From UBA9630 sp043725085 (GTDB taxonomy: Bacteria > Patescibacteriota > Minisyncoccia > Moranbacterales > UBA2206), in NCBI GenBank assembly GCA_043725085.1, contig JAYSLY010000054.1, positions 1 through 11,301 of the forward strand: DNA of 11,301 bases. Reading direction: 5' to 3'. Shown here piece after piece: positions 4,696-11,301 of the stretch. Under the pieces are notes generated by a model. It was not told where the DNA came from, searched no databases, and saw only the letters and a list, made by a program, of their open reading frames with translations. Every line of letters begins with the position of its first letter. Within the stretch, counting starts at the first letter, position 1. The position numbers and the translations under genes are program-made.

Positions 4696-5628
4696 ATGTT
4701 TATGAGAAATTATTATCGTATAATGCTGGGTAAAAAAAGTGCACATGCTGAAGAAGCATATCGCGGAAATTTTATCGGCTCTGGTTGGCTTGAAGATATA
4801 GACTTGAAAGATAGGCTGACAGAAAACTGGAGAGATTTTAATAAGAGAATGATTCCGATTTGTCTCGAAAAAGATTCTGCTAAATCAAAAATTTCAGCCG
4901 GATTGGCTTGTGGAATGACTTGGACTATCGCTAAAGGCATCCAAATTGGTGATGTTGTTTTTTGTCCAGATGGTCAGGGTAATTATCATGTTGGTGAAGT
5001 TGTTGGAGAATATGAGTATCATGAAGGTGAAATTTTGCCACATCGCCGGCCTGTGCGCTGGTATCCGGAAAATATCAAAAAAGAAGATTTGAGCGAATCA
5101 CTTCTGAACTCAATGGGATCAAGCGGAACAGTTAGTAATATAACAAAATATGCCACTGAGCTGGATGCATTACTTACTGGTAAAAAACCACTGTCGGTTA
5201 TTGTTGCTGATGAAACAATTGAGGATGCAAGTCAGTTTGCTCTCGAGAAACACCTCGAGGATTTTCTAGTCCAAAATTGGAACCAAACTGAAATGGGAAA
5301 AAATTATGATATTTACGAAGAGGATGGAGAAATTGTAGGGCAGCAATATGCCAGTGATACAGGACCAATTGATATTTTGGCAATCAGTAAAGACAAAAAA
5401 GAGCTATTGGTAGTTGAGCTTAAAAAGGGAAGGATAAGTGATGTGGTGGTGGGTCAAGTCCAAAGATATATGGGATATGTGAAGGAGGAGTTAGCTGAAG
5501 CCGATCAGAAGGTAAAAGGTGTTATCATTGGTTTTGAGGATGATGTAAAAATCCATCGCGCGCTTTCAGTGGCAAGTAATATAGATTTTTATACATATAA
5601 AATCAGTTTTAAGCTGGAGAAAAGATAA
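4696..5628 (+). CDS. Two-domain PDDEXK endonuclease (NucS/DUF91-like C terminus)
   Basis: Predicted DNA endonuclease of 310 residues. The N-terminal domain (1-155) has the pattern YYRIMLGKKSAHAEE, GDVVFCP, GEILPHRRPVRWYP and GSSGTVSNITKY. This resembles the N-terminal part of predicted Mrr-like restriction enzymes and may recognise DNA or modified bases. The C-terminal domain (180-305) has a PDDEXK nuclease core: E184 or E188, D226 in GPIDILA, E241-x-K243 in VVELKKG, and Q254 in GQVQRYMGYV, as in NucS and RecB-type nucleases. All catalytic positions look intact. The start has AGAGG 12 bases upstream; Met3 is an alternative. There is no adjacent DNA methyltransferase, so it may be a solitary or modification-dependent restriction enzyme. 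The fold is well supported; the biological role is inferred. Confidence 0.82.
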   Translation: MFMRNYYRIMLGKKSAHAEEAYRGNFIGSGWLEDIDLKDRLTENWRDFNKRMIPICLEKDSAKSKISAGLACGMTWTIAKGIQIGDVVFCPDGQGNYHVGEVVGEYEYHEGEILPHRRPVRWYPENIKKEDLSESLLNSMGSSGTVSNITKYATELDALLTGKKPLSVIVADETIEDASQFALEKHLEDFLVQNWNQTEMGKNYDIYEEDGEIVGQQYASDTGPIDILAISKDKKELLVVELKKGRISDVVVGQVQRYMGYVKEELAEADQKVKGVIIGFEDDVKIHRALSVASNIDFYTYKISFKLEKR

Positions 5629-5700
5629 TTTTTTTAATTATTGCAAAATAAATAATGAGGCTGATTTTTTTGAGCGACATCAAACATAACATAAACAAAA

Positions 5701-6033
5701 ATGTACAGACAACCCACAAAAGAAGCCGCGAGCTTAAAAGCTGCCCTTGAAAAAAGAGGCCTTGTTGTTTTGGCAGAAGTAGACGATGGCTATAAGCGCA
5801 TTGACCTTGCTATTCCATCCGCAAGGATCAACATCGAAGTAGATGGCAAACAACATTTGACTGACCCATATCAAATTTGTAGTGACCTGGGGCGTAGTCA
5901 TTATTCTGATAAGTTGGGATATCACACGATTCATATTCAGAATAGCCTTATTAATTCGGATTTAGAGAAAATCGCCAGCGCCCTGGCGAGCGCTGCAAAA
6001 ATAAGAGAAAGTAAATTCAAATTGAAGTATTAG
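5701..6033 (+). CDS. Small DUF559/Vsr-like PDDEXK nuclease
   Basis: A 110-residue, single-domain protein resembling DUF559/Vsr-like nuclease folds. The line RIDLAIPSARINIEVDGKQH (residues 33-52) gives D35 on one strand and E46-x-D48-G-x-x-H52 on the next, the usual DUF559 arrangement. A C-terminal helical part includes DKLGYHTIHIQN, where such proteins have the strand after the active site. The N-terminal helix KEAASLKAALEKRG also fits. No Shine-Dalgarno site is visible and an in-frame TAA lies just upstream, so the ATG at 5701 is the first start. It may be a defence or DNA-repair nuclease. It follows another PDDEXK gene on the same strand. Confidence 0.68.
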   Translation: MYRQPTKEAASLKAALEKRGLVVLAEVDDGYKRIDLAIPSARINIEVDGKQHLTDPYQICSDLGRSHYSDKLGYHTIHIQNSLINSDLEKIASALASAAKIRESKFKLKY

Positions 6034-6188
6034 GTTTGTTGCATCAAGGCTCTAGCATGCCCTAATCTCACCTCAATCCTATCCCAATTTTCCAAAATAT
6101 TGTTCCTAGTTGCATCCAATAGCTCCGTGCATAATGAAAATGCGTAATTGATTACGTATTTTTTTATGTACCCAATGGTATTGAATAA
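6030..6188 (-). pseudogene. Possible gene remnant, antisense, no start codon
   Basis: The minus strand is open for 52 codons from 6188 down to a TAA at 6030-6032. The translation looks protein-like (for example LLDATRNNILENW, then RIEVRLGHARALMQQT) but has no ATG near its beginning. A TAA interrupts the frame at 6189-6191, with further open frame beyond it. It overlaps the stop codon of the nuclease gene at 5701 from the other side. This may be the decayed C terminus of an unknown gene, or chance; I recognise no family. Confidence 0.25.
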
Positions 6189-6218
6189 TTACATTCTTAA
6201 TGCTAGGATAGATGCAAC
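6038..6218. repeat. Two-block inverted repeat in the 6034-6281 spacer
   Basis: Left: GTTGCATC (6038-6045), six bases, CTAGCAT (6052-6058). Right, in inverted order: ATGCTAG (6200-6206), four bases, GATGCAAC (6211-6218). A third copy, TAGTTGCATC at 6107-6116, is a perfect ten-base inverted match to 6211-6220. This could mark the ends of a small (about 180-base) MITE-like element. No target duplication is clear. Confidence 0.4.
6137..6165 (+). terminator. Terminator-like hairpin downstream of the DUF559 gene
   Basis: An eleven-pair stem, 6137-6147 with 6152-6162 (one G-T), with loop TTGA, running into further T to 6165. The arms include A4 and T4, so it could act in both directions. It lies about 100 bases past the nuclease gene at 5701. 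The stem is AT-rich, so strength is uncertain. Confidence 0.5.
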
Positions 6219-6281
6219 TAATCAAATATCGATATGGAGGAAGTTGCTTTTGATATTTATCCTTTAGAAAATTTATAGATT

Positions 6282-6863
6282 ATGAATTTTGATAAATTAT
6301 ACAAAGATAATCCTGATGTTTATGGCAATAAACCTAGTGCTTGGATTGTAAAAATTTTCAAGTATTTACCTAATGCAAGAAGAGTTTTAGATCTAGGAAT
6401 TTGCTATGGTCGCAATGCAATTTATCTTGCTACAAAAGGGTGTGAAGTTGAAGGTGTGGATATTTCTAAAGTTGCAATCGATCAATGTTTGAAAAAAGCT
6501 GATAAAAATAAAGTCAAAATAAAATGTTATCAGCAAGACATTAAGGAGTTTAATTTTAAAGGGAAATATGATGTGATTTTCTCAACAATGTCTTTGCAAT
6601 ATTTAGAAAAAGAAGAAACTGCTGAAAATATTATTAAGAAAATGAAATCTCATACAAATGAAGGTGGCTTAAATATCCTCTCGGTACCTACGAATACGAA
6701 AATTGCGATGAAAATGCCTTTTTATTTTGATAAATAAAAAATGATCCATTACTACAAAAATTGGAAAATCTTGGAATTTAGAGAACAGGAAGATTTATTT
6801 TCAAATGGAAAGATTGGGACAATTGCTTTTATAATTGCAAAGAAAAAAATAATCTTATTATAA
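6282..6863 (+). pseudogene. TehB-like SAM methyltransferase with an in-frame stop
   Basis: Class I SAM-dependent methyltransferase resembling TehB/Methyltransf_11 proteins. Motif I is VLDLGICYGRN (35-45), where GxGxG is more usual. An acidic residue D60 lies in VEGVDIS, motif III is QDI (85-87) and motif IV is YDVIF (96-100). A TAA at 6735-6737 ends the product after 151 residues. The same frame then continues KMIHYYKNWKILEFRE and GTIAFIIAKK to a TAA at 6861-6863. Together these give about 193 codons, the normal TehB length, and the second part matches the expected family C terminus. It is therefore one gene broken by a single nonsense codon, or read through. An internal ATG at 6741 could start a 40-residue tail. 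Codon use is AT-rich, suggesting transfer. Confidence 0.75.
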
Positions 6864-6874
6864 AACAACTTTTT

Positions 6875-7435
6875 ATGCAACTACTAAAAATAATCAAGCA
6901 TGGCGATTTATTTTCATCTCATACTCCTAAAAACAATGAGAGTTTTAGGCTAAGAAAAGCGGCTCGTGCCGTAGTCTTTGATAATGAAAACAAGATCGCA
7001 ATATTAAAAGTTACTAAACATAATTATCACAAATTGCCAGGTGGAGGCGTGGAAGAAGGCGAGAATCTGACAAAAGCCCTGGAGCGAGAAGCAATGGAAG
7101 AAATTGGTTGCAAAATATCTGTTTATGGAGAAGTTGGAAAGATAATTGAGTATCGTGATGAATTCAATCTCAAACAAGAATCATATTGCTATTTGGCAAA
7201 AGTAGTTGGAGAGAAAGGCCAGCCAGACTTCACAGAAAAAGAAATAAATGACGGCTTCTCAGTTTTGTGGGTTTCGTTAGATGAAGCGATTGAAATACTC
7301 GAGAAAGACACGCCAGATAACTATGAGGGAAAGTTTATCAAGGTACGCGATTTGTGTTTTCTCAAAGAAGCGAGGAAGATTAAATTTACCACAAGAGTCG
7401 GGAAGAAAGGTGCCGATTTAATAAGGAAAAAATAA
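6875..7435 (+). CDS. Nudix hydrolase
   Basis: Hydrolase of nucleoside diphosphates linked to another group. The 186-residue product has a full Nudix box: G57-x5-E63-x7-R71-E72-x2-E75-E76-x-G78 (GGVEEGE then REAMEEIG). The metal-binding glutamates are all present. The strands AARAVVFDNENKIAILKV (29-46) precede the box as usual. The C terminus adds about 55 residues after the fold and ends in a basic stretch. The substrate cannot be told from sequence. It starts eleven bases after the methyltransferase frame and its TAA directly touches the ATG of the next gene, so the two are probably coupled in translation. No Shine-Dalgarno site is seen. Confidence 0.9.
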   Translation: MQLLKIIKHGDLFSSHTPKNNESFRLRKAARAVVFDNENKIAILKVTKHNYHKLPGGGVEEGENLTKALEREAMEEIGCKISVYGEVGKIIEYRDEFNLKQESYCYLAKVVGEKGQPDFTEKEINDGFSVLWVSLDEAIEILEKDTPDNYEGKFIKVRDLCFLKEARKIKFTTRVGKKGADLIRKK

Positions 7436-8026
7436 ATGAAACCTGAAAAATTAAAATATAGCAAGGGGGATTTGCTTAAGCTTGAAAATCGCACATCTCA
7501 TTTTAATGCTTGTGTTGGAAAAAATGGCGGACCATACACTTATGGCGATTATTGTCGGGGATATTTTTTTGCAGCCAAAACTTTAGCCGAAAAGGTTATA
7601 AATGAAAGAAGGAATTTAGATCTTTCTATCTATCCAATGTTTTATTCTTATCGTCATGCCATAGAATTGGGATTAAAGCATGTATGGGCTGCAAATAGTT
7701 ACATGGATAGTGAGCGCAATGTCATTAGGGGGCATAATTTGAAGGAGATATGGAAAAAGTTAAAATCAAAACTGCTTGCATTGGAAGAAATAGAAAATGA
7801 GACAATATATCTTTTGGATAACATAATCGCAGATGTGTGCGAATTCGACCACTCAGCTGAAGAATTTAGGTTTCCCGAGTCTCTTAACCAAGAGCCATAT
7901 CTTCAAGACAAATCACTCATAAATGTAGTTGCATTATATGAGACTATGAGAGTGGCTGAGAATGTTATTGAGTACTGGTTTTATAGTTTTAATAGAATTC
8001 TTGAACGGGATAATTCATTTAGTTAG
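7436..8026 (+). CDS. HEPN-like helical protein, function unknown
   Basis: A 196-residue, mostly helical protein. The segment YPMFYSYRHAIELGLKHVW (66-84), then RGHNLKEIWKKL (98-109) and FDHSAEEFRFPE (137-148), resemble uncharacterised HEPN-like proteins that often occur in defence or mobile neighbourhoods. A possible R-x5-H pair (R94 and H100) could be the HEPN ribonuclease motif, but its place in the fold is uncertain. The ATG directly follows the Nudix stop codon with no gap. There is no transmembrane segment and no signal peptide. It may be an RNase-type effector or a structural helper. I am confident only that it is a real, intact gene with a HEPN-like look. Confidence 0.5.
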   Translation: MKPEKLKYSKGDLLKLENRTSHFNACVGKNGGPYTYGDYCRGYFFAAKTLAEKVINERRNLDLSIYPMFYSYRHAIELGLKHVWAANSYMDSERNVIRGHNLKEIWKKLKSKLLALEEIENETIYLLDNIIADVCEFDHSAEEFRFPESLNQEPYLQDKSLINVVALYETMRVAENVIEYWFYSFNRILERDNSFS

Positions 8027-8054
8027 ACGATATAATTAAACGTTCTATAAAAAC

Positions 8055-8567
8055 ATGAAAAAATATTATTATATTACCGGAGTAAGCGGAGCTGGAAAGT
8101 CTACGCTTGCTGAGGAATTTAGAAAAAGAGGGCTTGACGCCATTGATCTGGATGATGGTTTTTGTGCGTGGAGAAATATCAAAACTAACAAAAAGGCTAA
8201 CATTGAAGAAAAGGCCAGGAGGGGATTTTATGATGAAAATGATTGGTATTGCGATTTAAAAAAACTAAATGCTTATCTGGACCAACAAAAGAAAACACTT
8301 TTTGTTTTTGGCGCTTCGGCAAATCAAGATAGTTTTTTATCAGTTTTCAAAAAAATCTTTCTTCTCAAGTGTAGCCCCGCAGTATTTTCCGAAAGAATCG
8401 ACTCGCGTACAAACAATAGTTATGGAAAATTGTCCGCAGAGAAAGAAAATGAGTTATGCTGGTTTCAAGAATTTAACACGCAAATGATCAATAGTGGTGC
8501 CACTATTATTGATGCAGAAAATACGATAGCTCAAGTAGCAGATGAAATTCTTACTAAACTGGAATAG
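8055..8567 (+). CDS. Small P-loop NTPase / nucleotide-kinase-like protein
   Basis: A 170-residue single-domain P-loop protein of the adenylate/shikimate-kinase-like type. The Walker A motif is at residues 9-17 (GVSGAGKST). A substrate-side acidic cluster is D31-L-D33-D34. A strand at 82-87 (LFVFGA) occupies the Walker B position. An arginine-bearing lid-like segment contains R114 and R118 in FSERIDSRTNNSYGK. The C terminus (TIIDAENTIAQVADEIL) is typical of such kinases. The substrate is unknown. It follows the HEPN-like gene by 28 bases and the Nudix gene lies just before that, so a shared nucleotide-related pathway is possible but unproven. The ATG at 8055 places the P-loop at the normal distance from the N terminus. 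Confidence 0.75.
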   Translation: MKKYYYITGVSGAGKSTLAEEFRKRGLDAIDLDDGFCAWRNIKTNKKANIEEKARRGFYDENDWYCDLKKLNAYLDQQKKTLFVFGASANQDSFLSVFKKIFLLKCSPAVFSERIDSRTNNSYGKLSAEKENELCWFQEFNTQMINSGATIIDAENTIAQVADEILTKLE

Positions 8568-8619
8568 CTGAGGTGACAGAGCTGTGTTTTTATTGTCCCT
8601 TCACCCTCTTTTATTTTAA

Positions 8620-8648
8620 TTGTCAATAAAGCCAAAATATGCTATTAT
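8620..8648 (+). promoter_or_regulatory. Promoter for the DUF2207-LCP gene
   Basis: TTGTCA (8620-8625), a 17-base spacer and TATTAT (8643-8648), each five of six matches to the sigma70 consensus. The expected start near 8655 gives a leader of about 85 bases. It separates the envelope genes from the accessory island as a new transcription unit. Confidence 0.65.
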
Positions 8649-8738
8649 TTCCTTTGTAGACTTGGGACTAATTAACACAAACTATCTTTTTATTCATAAT
8701 AATGGTGCTAGTGTTTTTCGCTGCCCTTGGGTTTTCTT

Positions 8739-10811
8739 ATGAAAAAAATATCCTTACTCATAGCTAGTCTTTTTTTATTTACGGCTATTTTTTCCGCTTC
8801 TGCTCGAGCGGAAAGTATTATTCCTGATGGCGTTGAACATGTTGATTTAGACAGCGTGGTCATGGATATCAATGCCGACGCTACCGTTTCGGTCACGGAA
8901 ACAATCAACTACGATTTTGGAGACAAAACAAAATCCGGCATAACCAGATATATTCCTCTAAATTATCAAGATTTAAGCGGGACTAATCTTTCTATTGATG
9001 TGAGTAATCTTTCTGTTTTGGATGAAAATGGAAACAGCTACACCCTCAGCCAATCTCGCTTCCAAAGTGACGACAAAAAAAAGAACTACCTAAAAATTGA
9101 TATCGGAGATGACACGCAGCAAATGTCAAATACTAAAATTTATGTCATTCGCTATACCATTTCCGGTGCAATAAAATTTTCAACTGATCATGATGAACTT
9201 TATTGGGACATCACCGGAGACAAATGGCCAGTCTACGTGCGGTACCCGGAAATTAAAATAAACCTGCCCCAAAGAGTCGATCGCGACAGTGTGCGAAAAG
9301 AATGCTTTATCGGGTTGCATATTGCCACGGTCCAGTGTATTGATCGAATTAATAATAGAAAAGATCCCGATGCTTACTATTCCTATAAAGGGGTGGTTAC
9401 TGGTGAGAACATGACAACTGTCATGGATTTTCCAAAAAATATCGTTCATAAAGCAGTTACTCCACAGCAAAATTTAGGAAATACCCTGAAGAATTATCAT
9501 AGAATATTGGGAATAACCTTTTCGGTGCTGGGCATATTAGTTGTTGCTATCGTTCTTTTTAAACTCTACTCTGAGCAAATATTGCAATTGTTTTCTAGAA
9601 AAAAATGGTTGGAAATATTTTCAACACTTAGAGAAAAAATCAAACTTGCTCACACTGCGCATGTTCATAGAATAAAAAATAAAAGTCGCAAGTGGTGGAT
9701 CACTGTATTTGTGGTTTTATTGATATTTCTTATTTCAGGCGGAGTAACTTTTTGGAGATTGAAAAATACACTAAATAAAATTTCCGTGAAAGGCGCGTCT
9801 CTTGGCAGCATTGTTCAGGCTAGCCTTAACACTCAGGGTTCGCTAAAAGGAGAAGCTGATGACCAGATAAATGTCCTTCTTTTGGGGGTGCTTGGCGCAA
9901 ATCATCCCGGCGGAGGACTTAACACTGATACGATTATGCTAGCCAGCATCAAGCCGAAAGAGAATAAGATTTCACTTGTTTCTATCCCACGCGATTTGTG
10001 GGTTACTGATCCCGGAAAAGATACAAAAAGCAAAATAAATGCTGTTTATGCCTATGGAGAAGAAAAAGGAACCGGGCAGGGAATAATGGATATGGAAAAT
10101 TTAGTTGGCAGTATTACGGGACTTCCAATTCACTATACGGCTATTGTCAGTACTCGGGGTTTTTCTCAACTGGTTGATACACTGGGAGGTGTGGAGGTTG
10201 ATCTTGCCAAGCCTTTTGATGAGAATGTGCAATTTGAGGATATCAAAGTTTGCGATCTGGATACATATACAATACCGACAGGAAAGTTTGAAGAAAGAAC
10301 AAAAAAGGGAAAGGTTGTGACAAGCTATCCTCTTTGCAAAAATAAAAATCCTGAATGTGGCGGAAGTTTTTCTTTGCCGGCAGGAAAAAATGTGCTTAGC
10401 GGTGAAAAAGCACTTTGTTTTATTCGCTCTCGCTATCTAACGAGTGATTTCGAAAGAGCTAAAAGACAGCAACTTATTTTGCAACAAATTAAACTCAGAG
10501 TAACACAGATTGGCATCATTGATTTTCCCAAGGTTAATTCCATTTTGGAAAATATGGGAGATAATGTTAGGACAGATATGCAACTCCCGGAAATGCGGCG
10601 CCTATTTGAGCTATATAAAGGAATGGGTAATCCAAAAATTTATCAAAAAGTGCTGGAAGACTCAAAGGAAGGACTACTCAATTCCCCGGATGCAACTCCG
10701 GAAACCGGCTTCATCTTGCTTCCAAGAGGGGATAATTATGACAAAATACAAGAGCTTTTTCAAAATATTTTTAGCTCAAAAGACCAATCTGACATTAGGC
10801 CTAAAATTTAA
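8739..10811 (+). CDS. DUF2207-LCP fusion protein, cell-envelope
   Basis: A 690-residue surface protein joining two families. A signal peptide (1-24, ending SARA) leads to an extracellular DUF2207 domain (about 30-235: VSVTETINYDFGD, GITRYIPLNYQDL, ELYWDITGDKWP). Membrane segment 1 is about 256-277, a basic cytoplasmic linker 278-319, and membrane segment 2 about 320-339. The LytR-CpsA-Psr domain (376-591) follows. It has INVLLLGVLG, D397 in NTDTIMLASI, R418-D419 in IPRDLWV, and the RSRYLTSDFERAKRQQ stretch with the arginines typical of LCP active sites. LCP enzymes attach glycopolymers to peptidoglycan or surface proteins. Both domains end up outside the cell, so the fused topology is coherent. 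The ATG at 8739 is preferred to an upstream TTG (8727) because it gives a normal signal peptide; no Shine-Dalgarno site is visible. Confidence 0.85.
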   Translation: MKKISLLIASLFLFTAIFSASARAESIIPDGVEHVDLDSVVMDINADATVSVTETINYDFGDKTKSGITRYIPLNYQDLSGTNLSIDVSNLSVLDENGNSYTLSQSRFQSDDKKKNYLKIDIGDDTQQMSNTKIYVIRYTISGAIKFSTDHDELYWDITGDKWPVYVRYPEIKINLPQRVDRDSVRKECFIGLHIATVQCIDRINNRKDPDAYYSYKGVVTGENMTTVMDFPKNIVHKAVTPQQNLGNTLKNYHRILGITFSVLGILVVAIVLFKLYSEQILQLFSRKKWLEIFSTLREKIKLAHTAHVHRIKNKSRKWWITVFVVLLIFLISGGVTFWRLKNTLNKISVKGASLGSIVQASLNTQGSLKGEADDQINVLLLGVLGANHPGGGLNTDTIMLASIKPKENKISLVSIPRDLWVTDPGKDTKSKINAVYAYGEEKGTGQGIMDMENLVGSITGLPIHYTAIVSTRGFSQLVDTLGGVEVDLAKPFDENVQFEDIKVCDLDTYTIPTGKFEERTKKGKVVTSYPLCKNKNPECGGSFSLPAGKNVLSGEKALCFIRSRYLTSDFERAKRQQLILQQIKLRVTQIGIIDFPKVNSILENMGDNVRTDMQLPEMRRLFELYKGMGNPKIYQKVLEDSKEGLLNSPDATPETGFILLPRGDNYDKIQELFQNIFSSKDQSDIRPKI

Positions 10812-10823
10812 TTATTTTGTATT

Positions 10824-11240
10824 ATGCAAAATAGTGATTTAACAACCGGGGATATTCCAAAGCAAATACGCGCGATAGCCGTTCCAGCAAGTGTGGGTTT
10901 TTTCTTTAATACGATGTATAACGTCGTAGATACTTACTTTGGCGGCTTGGCCTCAACGGACGCATTAGCGGCACTCTCCTTATCATTCCCGGTTTTCTTT
11001 ATTATTATCGCCCTGGGAACAGGCGTTTCAACAGGAGCGACTGCGCTTATTGCTAATGCTGTTGGCGAAAGAGATGAAGATAAGGCAAGGATCTATGCCT
11101 CGCAAGCAATTAGTTTTTCCATTCTGGTTAGTTTATTTTTAACAATAATCGGTTACCATATCTCACCGTTTCTTTTTCAATTACTTGGGGCGCAAGGCCA
11201 ATATTGTCCAGTCCTTAATCTTCTAAACCAATTAGTTTAA
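10824..11240 (+). pseudogene. Truncated MATE-family transporter
   Basis: N-terminal part of a MATE (multidrug and toxic compound extrusion) antiporter. Residues 1-126 are convincing: IPKQIRAIAVPASVGFFFNTMYNVVDTYFGG, three hydrophobic segments (about 16-36, 50-70, 92-112), the conserved GATALIANAVGERDEDKAR after the second segment, and LLGAQGQ at 120-126. After that the frame reads CPVLNLLNQLV and stops, with no family similarity. Full MATE proteins have about 450 residues. The other two frames downstream do not continue the family either, so this is not a simple frameshift. The 3' part is replaced by unrelated sequence, by insertion or rearrangement. It starts 12 bases after the LCP gene. Confidence 0.75.
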
Positions 11241-11301
11241 AATTTAAGAGAGTTTTTTGTAAAAAAATACGGGGTTTGATTTTTGATACTGGTGTGCAAT
11301 C
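11205..11301. mobile_element. Possible left end of an inserted element
   Basis: From about 11205 the sequence no longer continues the MATE gene and becomes AT-rich and non-coding to the window end. It opens near TGTCCAGTCC, and many insertion sequences of the IS3 and IS481 type begin with TG. A short hairpin lies at 11224-11239. No transposase is visible in the window, so this is only an inference from the broken transporter. Confidence 0.3.

Noticed and set aside
5599..5670. AAAATCAG / CTGATTTT inverted pair with a T tract as a terminator of the PDDEXK gene
   Set aside because: The loop would be over 50 bases and the left arm lies inside the coding region. The inner hairpin at 5637-5656 is only A/T pairs.
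8727..8738. TTG start for the DUF2207-LCP gene
   Set aside because: It would add only four residues before a normal signal peptide start (ATG at 8739). No ribosome-binding site favours it.
1..11301. CRISPR array
   Set aside because: No direct repeats of 24-40 bases with regular spacers anywhere. The only tandem pattern is the 7-base unit at 4036-4109.

Overview
The window looks like a piece of a small-genome Candidate Phyla Radiation (Patescibacteria) chromosome, plausibly of the Parcubacteria/Moranbacteria kind. This is inferred from gene content and style: lysine-rich compact ribosomal proteins, a PSP1/RicT-like gene next to rpsB-tsf, intergenic palindromes, weak Shine-Dalgarno sites and tRNA genes without an encoded CCA. 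The genetic code appears standard: the conserved genes contain no in-frame TGA and end at TAA, TAG or TGA.

Left part, 1-4640 (housekeeping). rpmE (bL31) is read leftward and ends at an intrinsic terminator. From the same intergenic region, rpsB (uS2), tsf (EF-Ts), a PSP1/RicT-like gene and a membrane-anchored TPR protein are read rightward. They are followed by tRNA-Thr(UGU), tRNA-Tyr(GUA), tRNA-Thr(GGU), rpmG (bL33) and tRNA-Trp(CCA), and closed by a strong terminator at 4610-4640. Two near-consensus sigma70-type promoters point away from each other and share a -35 region. The rpsB transcript begins with a well-formed three-way-junction RNA, and the rpmE transcript also has a foldable leader. 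The tRNA order recalls the thrU-tyrU-glyT-thrT-tufB and rpmG-trpT-secE-nusG arrangements of other bacteria, with tufB, glyT and secE/nusG missing.

Middle part, 4641-8570 (accessory island). Six genes, all rightward: a two-domain PDDEXK (NucS/DUF91-like) endonuclease, a small DUF559/Vsr-like nuclease, a TehB-like SAM methyltransferase interrupted by one in-frame TAA, a Nudix hydrolase, a HEPN-like helical protein that starts right after the Nudix stop codon, and a small P-loop kinase. This looks like horizontally acquired defence or nucleotide-handling cargo. No complete known defence system is recognised. A 248-base spacer at 6034-6281 holds an inverted repeat, a terminator-like hairpin and a possible gene remnant.

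Right part, 8571-11301 (envelope genes). A good promoter leads to one large protein that joins a secreted DUF2207 domain to a LytR-CpsA-Psr (LCP) domain, with two membrane segments placed so that both domains lie outside the cell. Directly after it is a MATE-family transporter that loses family similarity after about 126 residues. The sequence from there to the window end is AT-rich and non-coding and may be one end of an inserted element.
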